The position numbers and the translations under genes are program-made. 64,000 nucleotides of DNA from DASXRA01 sp036502575 (GTDB lineage: Bacteria > Actinomycetota > Actinomycetes > Mycobacteriales > Jatrophihabitantaceae), in assembly GCA_036502575.1 (NCBI GenBank), contig DASXYL010000064.1, forward strand, positions 1 through 64,000, given 5' to 3'. The notes below the pieces were generated by a model that saw only the letters and a list, made by a program, of their open reading frames with translations, did no database searches and was not told where the DNA came from. Below, piece after piece: positions 1 to 9,137 of the stretch. Within the stretch, counting starts at the first letter, position 1, and every line of letters begins with the position of its first letter.

Positions 1-366
1 GGTGACCGTCACCGTGCCCGATGCGTTGGACGTCCACCCGGGACCGGAACGTACATCCTCCGGCACCCGCTTGAGCACCGTCCCCGCCGGTACCCCCGTG
101 TTCGACGCATCCGGCCACCCACCAGACGACGAGCCACCAGAGGACGACGAGCTACCAGAGGACACGCCAACCGGCACGCTCGTGCGAACCGGGTGCGTGG
201 CGCGGTGGTTTGGCCGCCACATGAACGCCGCAGCTGCGACGGCGCAGGCGAGTGCTACGAAGCCGCTCGCGGCCCATGTTAGGCGCCGGAGCCGCACCGC
301 CTTGCGGCCCGAAGACTCTGCTGGATCCACAGGGTGTTGCGCTGGGCCATTTCGGTGCGTTGTCAC
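1..366 (-). CDS. Secreted or membrane-anchored protein, N-terminal part (cut by window edge)
   Basis: The 122 visible codons have no stop before the left edge, so the C-terminus is missing. The GTG start overlaps the TGA of the upstream polymerase gene (GTGA), indicating translational coupling. Residues about 25-47 are a basic patch followed by a hydrophobic segment (signal peptide or anchor), then a Ser/Gly linker. The last visible stretch, SNTGVPAGTVLKRVP followed by SGPGW, resembles the beginning of secreted right-handed beta-helix proteins. A beta-helix surface protein acting on or with the locus polysaccharide is inference only. Confidence 0.6.
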   Translation of the reverse strand, partial: MTTHRNGPAQHPVDPAESSGRKAVRLRRLTWAASGFVALACAVAAAAFMWRPNHRATHPVRTSVPVGVSSGSSSSSGGSSSGGWPDASNTGVPAGTVLKRVPEDVRSGPGWTSNASGTVTVT

Positions 367-1694
367 CGTGCCTGGATGGCTTCGCGCAGGCGACTCGGTG
401 CCGGCGCTCGACTCAAACGGTAGAGAGCACCGGAGCAGCCGATAACGAGGAAGAACGTGCTGGCCGCCATAGGGAAAGAGAACGCATCATACAAGGCGAA
501 GCTGACCGCGGATGCAGCAACCGAGGCAGCTAGCGCCTGCGCGAGGCTTCGGGTCGAGGCGTCGGATCCGCCGCGCCGTACTGCTCTGGACGTGAAAATG
601 CTGGTGAATGTCAAAGTGAGCAGTGCGACGAGCCCGACGATGCCAACCTCTATGAGCAGGCCGAGGTATTGGTTGTCGAGGATCCGGTATGACGGCAAGA
701 AAGTGCGAAAACCGCGACCGAAGAGTGGCTCACGTTTGATGAAATCGACCGCGACCGAATAGCTGTCGGTGCGCGACTTGGCGCTGGAGTCGGTGCCGAT
801 GCCAGTAAACAGGCTTGTCAATGTGCCGAGGAGACCGCGCACGAACAGGTAGAGCACGCCGAATAGGACCACGATGCTGCCGTACGCCTGATGTCGCTGG
901 GTCCGAGTCCAGGTGGGGAGGAGGAATGCTAGTGCGACAATCGCGCTGAGGATGGCCGAGCGGGAGATCGAGATAGGCACAGCAACGGCGATTGCTACTA
1001 CTGGAAACCATCGGCTTGCCATCGAACGGTGCCGGTCGACCATCGCATAGTGCAGCGCAATCGGCAGGATTGTGGTGAGCGCTGCTCCGAACTCGATTGG
1101 GTGAACAGCGGTTCCTGCCGGACGGCTTAAGCCGTTCCGCCCGATGATGGCGGATAGATCGGCATTGACTGACAAGCCTGGGATCTGGATGTAGTTTGTC
1201 AGCGGCATCTTGGTAACGAACTGTGTGATGCCAAGCAGCGCGAGCAGACCCCCGCCGAGGCATAACCGCCGCATCACGGTGTCGAGCGCATGCCGATCCT
1301 GTGGTCCGTCCGCGGCGGCGAAGATCATCCCCAACCAGGCGAGCGTACTGAGTAGGCCTCGATCGGCGGCGCTAACCTCTTGTGCGACGATCGGGCGGAT
1401 TGTTGCCGCAACGTAGCTGGTCAGGATCGCGGCGATGAACGCGAGTGTCGCCAGGTGAACCGGGCCTAGCGGCAAGCGCGTTCGTGGACCAGCCGCTACG
1501 CGGCGAAACACCCAATACACGAGCAAGACGTAGCCGAGTACTTCAGCCGGCGTACCTGCTCCGCCGAGTGGAGCGAAGATCAGGCTCGACGGGATCGCGA
1601 TCACCAGGATGATCAGCAGTGTCAGCAGCCGTACCTCGACCGAACGCGAACTCGCTCGCGCGTGGATCTTGCCAGTAACCGCCTGGCTAGCCAT
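363..1694 (-). CDS. O-antigen ligase/polymerase-like multispanning membrane protein
   Basis: This is about 443 residues with roughly ten to twelve hydrophobic segments and a long polar loop before the last third, the layout of Wzy/WaaL-type (O-antigen ligase superfamily) proteins. These polymerise or ligate lipid-linked oligosaccharides at the outer face of the membrane. The ATG at 1694 overlaps the upstream stop by eight bases. A GTG at 1751 or ATG at 1733 would add 13-19 residues, and no start has a clear Shine-Dalgarno. It sits between the Wzz-like gene and a secreted-protein gene. The family call is firm, but ligase versus polymerase is not resolved. Confidence 0.75.
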   Translation of the reverse strand: MASQAVTGKIHARASSRSVEVRLLTLLIILVIAIPSSLIFAPLGGAGTPAEVLGYVLLVYWVFRRVAAGPRTRLPLGPVHLATLAFIAAILTSYVAATIRPIVAQEVSAADRGLLSTLAWLGMIFAAADGPQDRHALDTVMRRLCLGGGLLALLGITQFVTKMPLTNYIQIPGLSVNADLSAIIGRNGLSRPAGTAVHPIEFGAALTTILPIALHYAMVDRHRSMASRWFPVVAIAVAVPISISRSAILSAIVALAFLLPTWTRTQRHQAYGSIVVLFGVLYLFVRGLLGTLTSLFTGIGTDSSAKSRTDSYSVAVDFIKREPLFGRGFRTFLPSYRILDNQYLGLLIEVGIVGLVALLTLTFTSIFTSRAVRRGGSDASTRSLAQALAASVAASAVSFALYDAFSFPMAASTFFLVIGCSGALYRLSRAPAPSRLREAIQAR

Positions 1695-2640
1695 GTGAGC
1701 GGGCAGACCCGCGGGCATGTTCAGCCAGCTCATGGCCGTGTAGTGCAGCACCTAGTTCGTCGACCTCGGACAACATCGGGGTGGAGTCTGAGCTGGCTGC
1801 CTTGTGCTGATCGGCGGTCGCACGATTCTGCTGTTGGTCGAGGCCCGAGCTCTGCACGTCCGTTACCCGATGGGGGTCCGACACGTCGGGGCCTCCGCCA
1901 AGGCGGCGCCCGGCGCGTCTCGAGATCAAGCGTCGCGCCGGGAGGATCGCGGTGATCTCGGTTGACCGATCGAGGTCGCTCGCATGCCGGCTGCGTCGCT
2001 CATTCTCGGGCGCGGCGGAGCCTCGGCGGACCGGCGGTTCGGCCGAAAGCCGCCGCCGACCGAACAGCCGCTCAGCGAGCGCGGCCAACAGCACGGCCAA
2101 GAACAAGCCGACCGCTGTCGCGGCCAGGACAGCTCGGGTTTGGCTCTTACGTATCGCAGATGGCGTTGTGTCGGCGTAGATCGAACTCGTGCTGATCCGA
2201 TCTTTCAGGGGTACCGAGATATTTTGCTGCAATTGTGCCAAGGTCGGACCGACGAGCTTGTCCACCGCGCGTAGCATCGCGAGGGAGGCGCTGGGCGACT
2301 TGCTTTTCGCGGTTACCAGCAAGATCGGCGCGCTCGTCGTCTGGTCCGTCACGACGGTGTAACTGCCGGCCAGGCCCCGCGCGTTTAGCTTGTTTACGGT
2401 CGCGCTGTCGGACAGGTTGCGAGCAAGGACGTCTGTGGCTCCGGTGAGTCCACCGAGGCCCAGGTAGGGATTTGTAGCGGTGCTGTCGGTCGGTGGCAGC
2501 AACAGGATGGAAGCCGTCGCCTGGTAGGTCGCCGGCACGGCTGAGGCTGCAAACATCGCCAACCCGGCGGTAGCGAGAAGCCCGACTATAACGGCATACC
2601 ATCGCCGAAGTAAGACGCGAAGTAAGCCGTCCGTTAGCAT
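1687..2640 (-). CDS. Wzz-like polysaccharide chain-length/co-polymerase protein
   Basis: The 317-residue protein has a hydrophobic segment at about 13-33 and a second at about 170-190. Between them is a periplasmic-type domain beginning with the ATYQATASILLLPP-like strand seen after TM1 in Wzz/capsular co-polymerases. The C-terminal 110 residues are polar, basic and disordered, with no recognisable tyrosine kinase. The ATG at 2640 follows GGAGG and a G-run; an in-frame start at 2760 lacks such support. Two TTA codons occur in the first ten codons. Its likely role is to set chain length with the downstream polymerase-like protein. Confidence 0.7.
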   Translation of the reverse strand: MLTDGLLRVLLRRWYAVIVGLLATAGLAMFAASAVPATYQATASILLLPPTDSTATNPYLGLGGLTGATDVLARNLSDSATVNKLNARGLAGSYTVVTDQTTSAPILLVTAKSKSPSASLAMLRAVDKLVGPTLAQLQQNISVPLKDRISTSSIYADTTPSAIRKSQTRAVLAATAVGLFLAVLLAALAERLFGRRRLSAEPPVRRGSAAPENERRSRHASDLDRSTEITAILPARRLISRRAGRRLGGGPDVSDPHRVTDVQSSGLDQQQNRATADQHKAASSDSTPMLSEVDELGAALHGHELAEHARGSARSHG

Positions 2641-2762
2641 TGAGACCCCCCGGTCCTCCGCGTCGATAAGGCGACCTCGCAGGATGTGATCGAGTGCCCC
2701 AACTTGCCGCTGACGCCTTATGCTAGGCCACCGTTCGGAGATTGTGCGAGTCGGGAGCACTT
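2641..2762. promoter_or_regulatory. Divergent intergenic region of the polysaccharide genes
   Basis: This 122-bp gap separates the Wzz-like operon (minus) from the next operon (plus), so it must carry both promoters. I see Shine-Dalgarno sequences at each side but no promoter boxes I would defend. Confidence 0.4.
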
Positions 2763-3509
2763 GTGTCCATAGCTGTAGCCGGTGATCCGTCGCCAGAGCG
2801 CAGCGTCGGACGACTACGTACCGGAACCATACGCCTACTCACGGCAGTCGCAGTGATCGTTGCCTTGGTTGTGAGTTGCGCCCTGGCGTCGTATGCGGCA
2901 AAGAAACCGGGCGTCTACTGGTCGCGGGTCCAGATGCGGTTCGTCGCCCAGATGAGCGTCACAAATCCGAACGGGCTGCAGGAGGGCCCCGCCTCGCTGG
3001 TGATGGCGGCCGGCGTCGTGGCGAGGATCATCGATCCCTCTGGCGGACAGAACAGGGTGACCTCCCCGGACACGACGCTAGCAAGCGAGGGGATCAGACA
3101 CGGTTGGTCGGTGACTCTGCCTAACACCGGTGGTCAATGGGCGAACAATTTCACCAATCCGTGGCTGAACGTGGAGGCCGTCGGTACGTCCGGCGCCGAG
3201 GTCGGAGCGACGATCAGTCGGCTGCTAGCGCAGATCCAGACAACACTCACCTTGCTCGAGCAGAAGGCTGACGTGCGGCCGAGTGCCATGATCCGTCTAC
3301 AGACTGCCCCCCGGGTTCCCCAGCTCTACTACCAACAGGGCAGTGGGATGCGCGCCGGCATCGCGACATTGATACTGGGGCTGGGGTTGTCGAGCGCATT
3401 GATCTTGGCTTTGAGGCGCTTCGCCCGGCGCGGCCGGCCCGTCGGCCACGGAAAGCCGGTGGCTGGGACGGACAGGTTGTCAGGGACGCTCGCCAGGAGC
3501 GTGAGTTGA
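2763..3509 (+). CDS. Two-TM membrane protein of the polysaccharide locus, unknown function
   Basis: The 248-residue protein has TM segments at about 23-45 and 203-222 with an extracytoplasmic domain between, the same topology as the Wzz-like protein across the divergent promoter. A second, specialised co-polymerase subunit is therefore plausible, although I recognise no family motif. The GTG at 2763 is preceded by GGGAG at good spacing; a TTG at 2742 is an alternative without such support. The C-terminal tail is basic and cytoplasmic. Confidence 0.6.
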   Translation: MSIAVAGDPSPERSVGRLRTGTIRLLTAVAVIVALVVSCALASYAAKKPGVYWSRVQMRFVAQMSVTNPNGLQEGPASLVMAAGVVARIIDPSGGQNRVTSPDTTLASEGIRHGWSVTLPNTGGQWANNFTNPWLNVEAVGTSGAEVGATISRLLAQIQTTLTLLEQKADVRPSAMIRLQTAPRVPQLYYQQGSGMRAGIATLILGLGLSSALILALRRFARRGRPVGHGKPVAGTDRLSGTLARSVS

Positions 3510-3570
3510 GCTGCGCTGAGCAGCAAGAGGCGTCGGCTGCGAACTGGCAGCCCATGGGGAGGAAGCATCC

Positions 3571-4908
3571 ATGCGTGGCACGCGTAGACGAGTGCTAATC
3601 ATCGTTCAGAACCTGCCGGTTCCGCTGGATCGGCGGGTCTGGATGGAGTGCCTGGCCCTACAAACCGCCGGCATCGGAGTGTCGGTGATCTGTCCGAAAG
3701 GGCCGGGTGACCCGTGGAGGCACCAGATTGCCGGAGTGCGCATCTACAAGTACCCGCCCCCGCCGGCCGCAAGCGGGCTGTTCAGCTATGTCATCGAGTT
3801 CGTGTACTGCTGGCTAGCTACTGCATTGCTGACGATCCTGGTGGCCGTCCGCGACGGCTTCGATGCGATCCAGGCGTGTAATCCTCCGGATACTTACTGG
3901 GCGCTCGCGCTGTTGTGGCGCCCGTTCGGCAAGCGCTTCGTGTACGACCAACATGACCTCAATCCCGAGGTCTTCCTGTCCCGCTTCGGCACGCCGCGTG
4001 GTCTGTCCGCCCGCGCACAGCTGGCCATATTGCGCTGGCTGGAGTCGATGACTTACCGCTGTGCGGATCATGTCATCTCGACGAACGAGTCCTACCGGCG
4101 CGTCGCACTCACCCGTGGCCGCTGCGCTCCGGACTCGGTCACCGTCGTGCGAAGCGGGCCGGACACGACCGTGATGCGTCCGGTCGAACCGGTTCCGGGG
4201 CTGCGCCACGGCCGTGATCATCTCGCTGTGTACTTGGGCATCATGGGTCCGCAGGACGGGGTCGAGCTAGCCTTGCGAGCTTTTGCCGAGGCGGTTCATA
4301 CCCACGGACGAGCCGATTCCCACTTCGCGCTGCTCGGCTTCGGCGACTGCCTCGACGACCTGCGAGCGCTCGCGAGCGAACTCCAATTGGACGAGCATGT
4401 GAGCTTCACCGGGCGCGTCGGCCCGGACGAGATCGCCGACTACCTGTCCACCGCCGACATCGGCATCTGTCCCGATCCGAAGAGCCCGCTCAACGACGTG
4501 TCGACGATGAACAAGACAATGGAGTACATGGCGTACTGCCTACCGATCGTCAGCTTCGATCTCGTCGAGACGCGGGTCTCCGCCGGTGAGTCCGCGGTCT
4601 ATGTCGAATCCGGCGACGTTGCGGCGTTCGCTCGCGCGTGGATGGGGTTGCTCGACAATCCGTACGAGCGTGAACGCCGGGGCCGGCTGGGCCGACGGCG
4701 GGTATCGCAAGACCTGGACTGGCGGCCGCAGGCGGCGAAGTACGTCGCGGTCTGGCGTTCCGTGCTCGGTCTGCCCGTGACCCCACCGCCGAGCAGTAGT
4801 AGCCGCGCGCCGCAGCTCGCCGACCGAGACGCCCGGGGACGTCTGTACATCGCCCTGGACGATGCAGCGGCCGACCGTGTCATCGGGCCCCGGCCCTCCG
4901 AACCGTGA
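3571..4908 (+). CDS. Family 4 glycosyltransferase
   Basis: This 445-residue protein has the GT-B layout of GT4 enzymes. The N-terminal acceptor half includes the DQHDLNPE stretch (about residues 127-134). The C-terminal nucleotide-sugar half includes FTGRVGPDEI and the NKTMEYMAY motif whose Glu contacts the donor sugar. It would add a sugar to a membrane-linked intermediate at the cytoplasmic face. The ATG follows GGGGAGGAAG. The next gene starts inside its stop codon (GTGA), so the two are coupled. The sugar specificity cannot be read from the sequence. Confidence 0.85.
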   Translation: MRGTRRRVLIIVQNLPVPLDRRVWMECLALQTAGIGVSVICPKGPGDPWRHQIAGVRIYKYPPPPAASGLFSYVIEFVYCWLATALLTILVAVRDGFDAIQACNPPDTYWALALLWRPFGKRFVYDQHDLNPEVFLSRFGTPRGLSARAQLAILRWLESMTYRCADHVISTNESYRRVALTRGRCAPDSVTVVRSGPDTTVMRPVEPVPGLRHGRDHLAVYLGIMGPQDGVELALRAFAEAVHTHGRADSHFALLGFGDCLDDLRALASELQLDEHVSFTGRVGPDEIADYLSTADIGICPDPKSPLNDVSTMNKTMEYMAYCLPIVSFDLVETRVSAGESAVYVESGDVAAFARAWMGLLDNPYERERRGRLGRRRVSQDLDWRPQAAKYVAVWRSVLGLPVTPPPSSSSRAPQLADRDARGRLYIALDDAAADRVIGPRPSEP

Positions 4909-6050
4909 TCGGCGCCGGACAGGTACGCGACCAACTGATCTTGTTGTGCACGATGGTCACGGATCCGGCCGCCGCGCATGCTCGACTGGCCCAGCTCACG
5001 ACCGTCGAAGCCGGAGCGCTGAGTTCCGTTGCCCGCGCACACGGCGTCGAAGCCTGGCTGGCGGCGACAGTTCCAGACACCATGCCGTGGCAGGCCGCAC
5101 GCGAGCAGCGGACCCGCTTCCTGGCGGCGCGCACCCGCGCAGTGGCCGAGCTTCGCGCGATAGGCGCCACCCTGGCTGCCGTTGGATGCGAGTGGGTGGC
5201 GCTGAAAGGGCAGGCGCTCGCTGAGGACGTCTATCCACGGCCGCACCTGCGCTATGGCGTAGACATCGACGTTCTTGTCGATCCAGCGCTCTTCCGCGAT
5301 GCGGTTGACGCGTTGGTGGCGGATGGTTGGCGCCTGCTGGACGCCAATTGGCCTCTGTTTCTCCAGACCTTGCCCGGCGAGCTGCGCCTGCGCTCGCCCA
5401 CCGGCGCTTTACTCGACCTGCACTGGCACCTACTGAGCGTGCGTGAACTGCGAACCAGCTTTCGTCTTCCGACGCGGGGGCTTCTGGCTCGCCGACGGGT
5501 GTTGGCGTCTGGGCTGCCCGCACTCGATCCAGCCGATCAGCTCGTTCATCTTGGCGTACATGGGGCGCTCTCCGGCGCCACCCGGCTGAGTTGGTTGGTT
5601 GACGCGGGCCTTGCCGCCCGCTCGGGTGTCGATCTCGCAGTCGTCAGCGAGCGGGCTCGGGTCGCCCGAGCGGGGACAGCACTCGCGATCGTCCTGCTGC
5701 GCGCGCGGGCCTGGCTTAACACGCCCGCGCCTAGCGATCTGCTCGCCCGGATCGGGGTGGGCGCCGGGTGGCGAGGCGCCTGCTGGCTGGTCGATCAGAT
5801 AAGCCCACTTGACGCGCGCCCCGACGATCCAAGCCTCGCCCGCGCGTTCGCTCGCTCAGCGCGACAGAGCCAGGCCGCCACGATCGGTGAGTTTGCACGT
5901 CACGGCGCTGCTTGGCTTAGGTCCGGCGCGCGACGAGACCGGACGGAATCACCCCTGCACAACCCCGCGGACGCTCGCAGTCCGTTGCATCCGGTGGACG
6001 ATCCGATGAGCCGGGAGGGCTACTTCGCAGCCGTGTCGGCAATGGCTTGA
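4905..6050 (+). CDS. Putative nucleotidyltransferase of the PF14907 (NTP_transf_5) type
   Basis: The 381-residue protein has the family core near residues 87-125: LKGQAL, then LRYGVDIDVLVD, in which the DxD-like acidic pair would bind metal. Members often lie in exopolysaccharide loci beside HPr-kinase-like and PqqD-like proteins, exactly as here, but their substrate is unknown. The GTG start overlaps the GT4 stop. The 3' end overlaps the convergent kinase-like gene by 31 bases. One TTA codon lies at 5409. The family is fairly secure; the function is not. Confidence 0.75.
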   Translation: MIGAGQVRDQLILLCTMVTDPAAAHARLAQLTTVEAGALSSVARAHGVEAWLAATVPDTMPWQAAREQRTRFLAARTRAVAELRAIGATLAAVGCEWVALKGQALAEDVYPRPHLRYGVDIDVLVDPALFRDAVDALVADGWRLLDANWPLFLQTLPGELRLRSPTGALLDLHWHLLSVRELRTSFRLPTRGLLARRRVLASGLPALDPADQLVHLGVHGALSGATRLSWLVDAGLAARSGVDLAVVSERARVARAGTALAIVLLRARAWLNTPAPSDLLARIGVGAGWRGACWLVDQISPLDARPDDPSLARAFARSARQSQAATIGEFARHGAAWLRSGARRDRTESPLHNPADARSPLHPVDDPMSREGYFAAVSAMA

Positions 6051-6802
6051 ACGCCTAGCGTGTCAGGCAGCAACTCGATCATGTCTCGCGCGTCCTGGTA
6101 GCAGGCGTGCCACACCCGGGCGGTACGGACCACAGCAACGATGCTTCGGAAGCTGGACTCGGGTGCTCGGAAGTGGTTGAACGAGCGATGCAGCAGCTCC
6201 ACGACTGCGTCCCCTCGGTTTGCTGGCACGATCCGCGCCGGCCCGGGACGGCGTCGGGCCAGCACGATGTGCCGCACAGGTTCGTCGGCACGCTCGACTC
6301 GACCCAGAGCGGACGCTTGGATCAGGCCCTCGGTACCGCCACTCGGCGGATCCCCGACGCCCGGGCCAAGTAGTGACCACACGTCAGCACTCAGCGCGAG
6401 GGGCCGGGCGAAGGGTTGGGCGCGTCCCGTGGCGCGGTCGATCGCGAGCGACTCGTCGGAGACGTAGCCAAAGCCGCCGCGGACAAGCGTGGCAACCAAC
6501 GTCGTCTTGCCCAGGCCGCTAGGTCCCGGAAAGGCGATATAGCCGCTCGATGCAGAGATAACTCCAGCGTGAATACAGAGCAACGGAGAGTTGTCAATCG
6601 CTAGGCGGGTGAGCTCGGTGAGCACCGCCTGAGTAGTGCCGGCGGCGACGGTTGCGACAGCGTTCCGGTCGGTCCGTGGCAGGTCGCGAAACTCGCCCGC
6701 GATCTCGGCGGGCACGCCGATTGTCGTGCCGAGCACCTGTAGCGTCGTGCTGCGCGCCCGAAGATCAGCCACGTTGGGGCGAACTTGACGTGGGCGCATG
6801 CG
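6020..6802 (-). CDS. HPr-kinase-like P-loop protein (HprK-related)
   Basis: This is about 260 residues. A Walker A motif, GPSGLGKTT, lies about half-way, followed by GFGYVSDESLAID (acidic Walker B-like part) and LALSADVWSLLG, the arrangement of HprK-related kinases rather than true HPr kinases. The substrate is unknown. Its start lies inside the pqqD-like gene (the ATG at 6802 overlaps it by 38 bases; a start at 6835 is possible), so the two are translated together. Pairing with PqqD-like and PF14907 proteins recalls the predicted HPr-rel-A-type systems. No radical SAM enzyme is nearby. Confidence 0.75.
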   Translation of the reverse strand, partial: RMRPRQVRPNVADLRARSTTLQVLGTTIGVPAEIAGEFRDLPRTDRNAVATVAAGTTQAVLTELTRLAIDNSPLLCIHAGVISASSGYIAFPGPSGLGKTTLVATLVRGGFGYVSDESLAIDRATGRAQPFARPLALSADVWSLLGPGVGDPPSGGTEGLIQASALGRVERADEPVRHIVLARRRPGPARIVPANRGDAVVELLHRSFNHFRAPESSFRSIVAVVRTARVWHACYQDARDMIELLPDTLGVQAIADTAAK

Positions 6803-7052
6803 CAAGCAGGTACCCGTGAGTCTGCACGTCGTCAACCACGGATACGTCCGCCCGCACCAACGTCGTTCCCGCGCTGCACCCAGGCGCCATCTTGCCGACG
6901 ATCTGGTCGAGGGTGAGTTCGCCGTCGCGCAGTCGCCAAGCCTCGCCGGTAGACGGATTCAGCGCCGACGGCTTGTCGGAATCGCCCTGGTGCGAGGGCT
7001 GGTGGCTATCAAGATGATCGATGCAGCCGGTGTGGGGCAGGCGGGAGACCAT
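6765..7052 (-). CDS. PqqD-like small protein 1
   Basis: The 95-residue protein has the PqqD-fold signature LNPSTGEAWRLRDGELT (about residues 31-47) and a C-terminal DVSVVDDVQTHGYLL segment, as in peptide-binding PqqD/RRE domains. PqqD proteins present a precursor peptide to a modifying enzyme. Here the partner is most likely the overlapping HprK-like protein. The N-terminal 28 residues look less canonical than in the second PqqD-like protein of this window, and no clear Shine-Dalgarno precedes the ATG, so the exact start is uncertain. Confidence 0.7.
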   Translation of the reverse strand: MVSRLPHTGCIDHLDSHQPSHQGDSDKPSALNPSTGEAWRLRDGELTLDQIVGKMAPGCSAGTTLVRADVSVVDDVQTHGYLLAHAPTSSSPQRG

Positions 7053-7315
7053 TGAAAAAGCGTATGACGCTAGTTGCGATTCGCACCAGCTGGTCCGGAA
7101 TCTGAGCGCCGCTGGCGGAAATTCTTGCTGCTACTGCAGCGGTCATAGTGTCCGGCTCATCCGCGACGCGCACTCCCCTGGCCGCCGCGAACGGTCAAAT
7201 ACGTCCAAGTGCCGTAGTCCAACCGCGCAGCGGCGCGAACTAGACGACAAACGCTGATCCCGAAGTTGCGAAGTTGGTGGCACGTCCGCACCATCCTGTC
7301 TCGTACGATGTCGCG
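7053..7315. other. Intergenic region between pqqD-like gene 1 and GT2 gene
   Basis: This is a divergent gap that must hold promoters for both sides. It contains short reading frames with peptide-like features on both strands (see findings), none convincing as a gene. No terminator or clear promoter was recognised. Confidence 0.4.
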
Positions 7316-8215
7316 GTGGCCGTGGACGTCGTCGTCGTGATCGTCACCTACAACAGTGCGCATGTCGTGGGCGCAGCCCTCGACTCGCTGCCGGACGCCT
7401 TAGCTGGCTTGAGCGCGGACGTGGTGGTCGTCGACAACGGCTCGTCGGACGGCACTCCCGATCTAGTCGACCAACGCGATGACTGCAGGCTGGTTCGCTC
7501 GGCAAACGTCGGATATGCGGGTGGCATCAACCGAGGCGTTCACGAGAGCGGTGAGTCCGACGCGATCCTCGCGCTCAACCCGGACGTCCGGCTGCACGCT
7601 GGCTCCCTCGCTGCGCTCATGCACACCATGCGTGCGACCGGTGATGCGATCATCGCGCCCCAGATACGCGCGGCGGATGGCTCGGTCCACCACTCTCTGC
7701 GCCGGGAGCCCTCATTGGGGCGGACACTTGGACTCACCGGCACAGGACTTCCGATGTTCGCGGAGTACCTCAACAAGCCTAAGGAGTACCTCGAGCCACA
7801 GGTCGTGGATTGGGCGCTGGGTGCGGCTTTGCTTATCTCGCGGCGGTGTTTCGAGGCGTTAGCCGGATTTGACGAATCGCTGTTCTTGTACTCCGAAGAG
7901 ACCGACTTCTGCCTGCGCGCTCGCGACCTGGGAATGCGCACGCGCTACGAGCCAGCCGCGGTGATGACACACATCGGCGGCCAGTCTGGGCAGTCGGGCA
8001 AGACGCACTCAATGCAGATCATCAATCGAGTACGCGTCTACCGGCGGCGGCACGGGGCGGCAGCGTCCTGGGGATTCTTCAGTCTGACTCTGCTGCGGGA
8101 GCTCAGTTGGATAACACGCAACGACGGCCGGTCGCGCGCCGCCGTGCGCGCCCTTCTACGGCCGGCCAGCCGGCCTCGCGAGCTGAACTGCTCCGATCGA
8201 ATGATGCCAAGCTAG
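7316..8215 (+). CDS. Family 2 glycosyltransferase (rhamnosyltransferase-like)
   Basis: About 299 residues with the GT-A fold motifs of GT2 enzymes: VVIVTYNS at the N-terminus, VVDNGSSDGT, ALNPDVRLH in place of the classic DxD, and a C-terminal GFDESLFLYSEETDFCLRA acceptor/catalytic segment. This combination is typical of bacterial rhamnosyl- and related transferases. I chose the GTG at 7316, just before the first strand; a TTG/GTG at 7274-7277 would add 13-14 residues. Two TTA codons (7400, 7859) occur. The 3' end overlaps the convergent GT2 gene by four bases. Confidence 0.85.
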   Translation: MAVDVVVVIVTYNSAHVVGAALDSLPDALAGLSADVVVVDNGSSDGTPDLVDQRDDCRLVRSANVGYAGGINRGVHESGESDAILALNPDVRLHAGSLAALMHTMRATGDAIIAPQIRAADGSVHHSLRREPSLGRTLGLTGTGLPMFAEYLNKPKEYLEPQVVDWALGAALLISRRCFEALAGFDESLFLYSEETDFCLRARDLGMRTRYEPAAVMTHIGGQSGQSGKTHSMQIINRVRVYRRRHGAAASWGFFSLTLLRELSWITRNDGRSRAAVRALLRPASRPRELNCSDRMMPS

Positions 8216-9051
8216 CGCCGACTGCTCTCGTCGCGTAGCCACGTCATGTCGTTATTGCCGCTGCGCCGCAGTCGGCACGCATGCAGTCGCGCGTATAGCG
8301 TCACCCCGAAAAAGGCAGGCAGGCACAACCACATGCGCGGCTCTCTGGCCGCGAGGCTGAGCACAGTTCGGCCGCTCCTCGCCGTTGTATCCGTTCGCCC
8401 GCCCGAGCGCGTCCGGAGTTGCGCGTTGCCCTGCACGGCCCGCACACGACGCCGCAGTAGGTCCGCTGTCGTGCGCGGAGCCCGTACTACCGATCGGCTG
8501 TCGTCGACGATCCGACGCTCGTCCGACGCGAATTGAGTGTGTAGAAATAAGTCGTCACCGAGGAGCTCCGGTCGTTGCGAAACGCGACCGAAGCCTTGCT
8601 CGTCGACGCCGAGCACGCCTCGTCCGAAGAGCCCTTCCTGCACCGCGGGCAGCCGACTCCATACCTGAAAGTAGGAGCGCACCATCCACGAACTGTCCTC
8701 GAGATGCAACACCCGCTCGGGCGCGACCGCATGGATCCCCGGAGTCTGCAGCGCAACCACGAGAGCACGCGCGCTAGCCGTGTCGAGTTCCACGTCCGCG
8801 TCAACATATAAGCGTGGAAACCGCGTCGCGAGCCGGTCGCCCTCTATCAGAGCGAGATGCTTCGACGGCTCGGCGAGGTCGATGACTTGCACGTCTCTGC
8901 GTGCGCGCGCGACCCGAACCGTATCGTCGGTGCTGCCGTTGGAGACGACGATCACCTCGAACTCGTCTGGGCGCGCGTCATCGAGCAGCCCGTCGAGCAG
9001 CCGGCCAATGACGGCCGCCTCGTTGTACGCAGGCACGATCACACTCGTCAT
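8212..9051 (-). CDS. Family 2 glycosyltransferase
   Basis: This 279-residue protein begins TSVIVPAYNEA, has VIVVSNGSTDDT, and carries the DxD-type motif LYVDADVELD that binds metal and nucleotide-sugar. The C-terminal third has a hydrophobic stretch (LCLPAFFGVTLYARL) that may be a membrane-associated helix. The ATG at 9051 lies directly at the fold's first strand; the longer frame to 9120 overlaps the neighbouring lipoprotein's upstream region. It transfers a sugar during assembly of the locus polysaccharide; donor and acceptor are unknown. Confidence 0.82.
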   Translation of the reverse strand: MTSVIVPAYNEAAVIGRLLDGLLDDARPDEFEVIVVSNGSTDDTVRVARARRDVQVIDLAEPSKHLALIEGDRLATRFPRLYVDADVELDTASARALVVALQTPGIHAVAPERVLHLEDSSWMVRSYFQVWSRLPAVQEGLFGRGVLGVDEQGFGRVSQRPELLGDDLFLHTQFASDERRIVDDSRSVVRAPRTTADLLRRRVRAVQGNAQLRTRSGGRTDTTARSGRTVLSLAAREPRMWLCLPAFFGVTLYARLHACRLRRSGNNDMTWLRDESSRR

Positions 9052-9137
9052 CTGTTGAGTATCGAGCACGCGGTTGCCGCGGTACCGTGGGGCTCTATCG
9101 GCGCCTACGCCGCCGTCCACCGGGGGGTGGAAACCTG

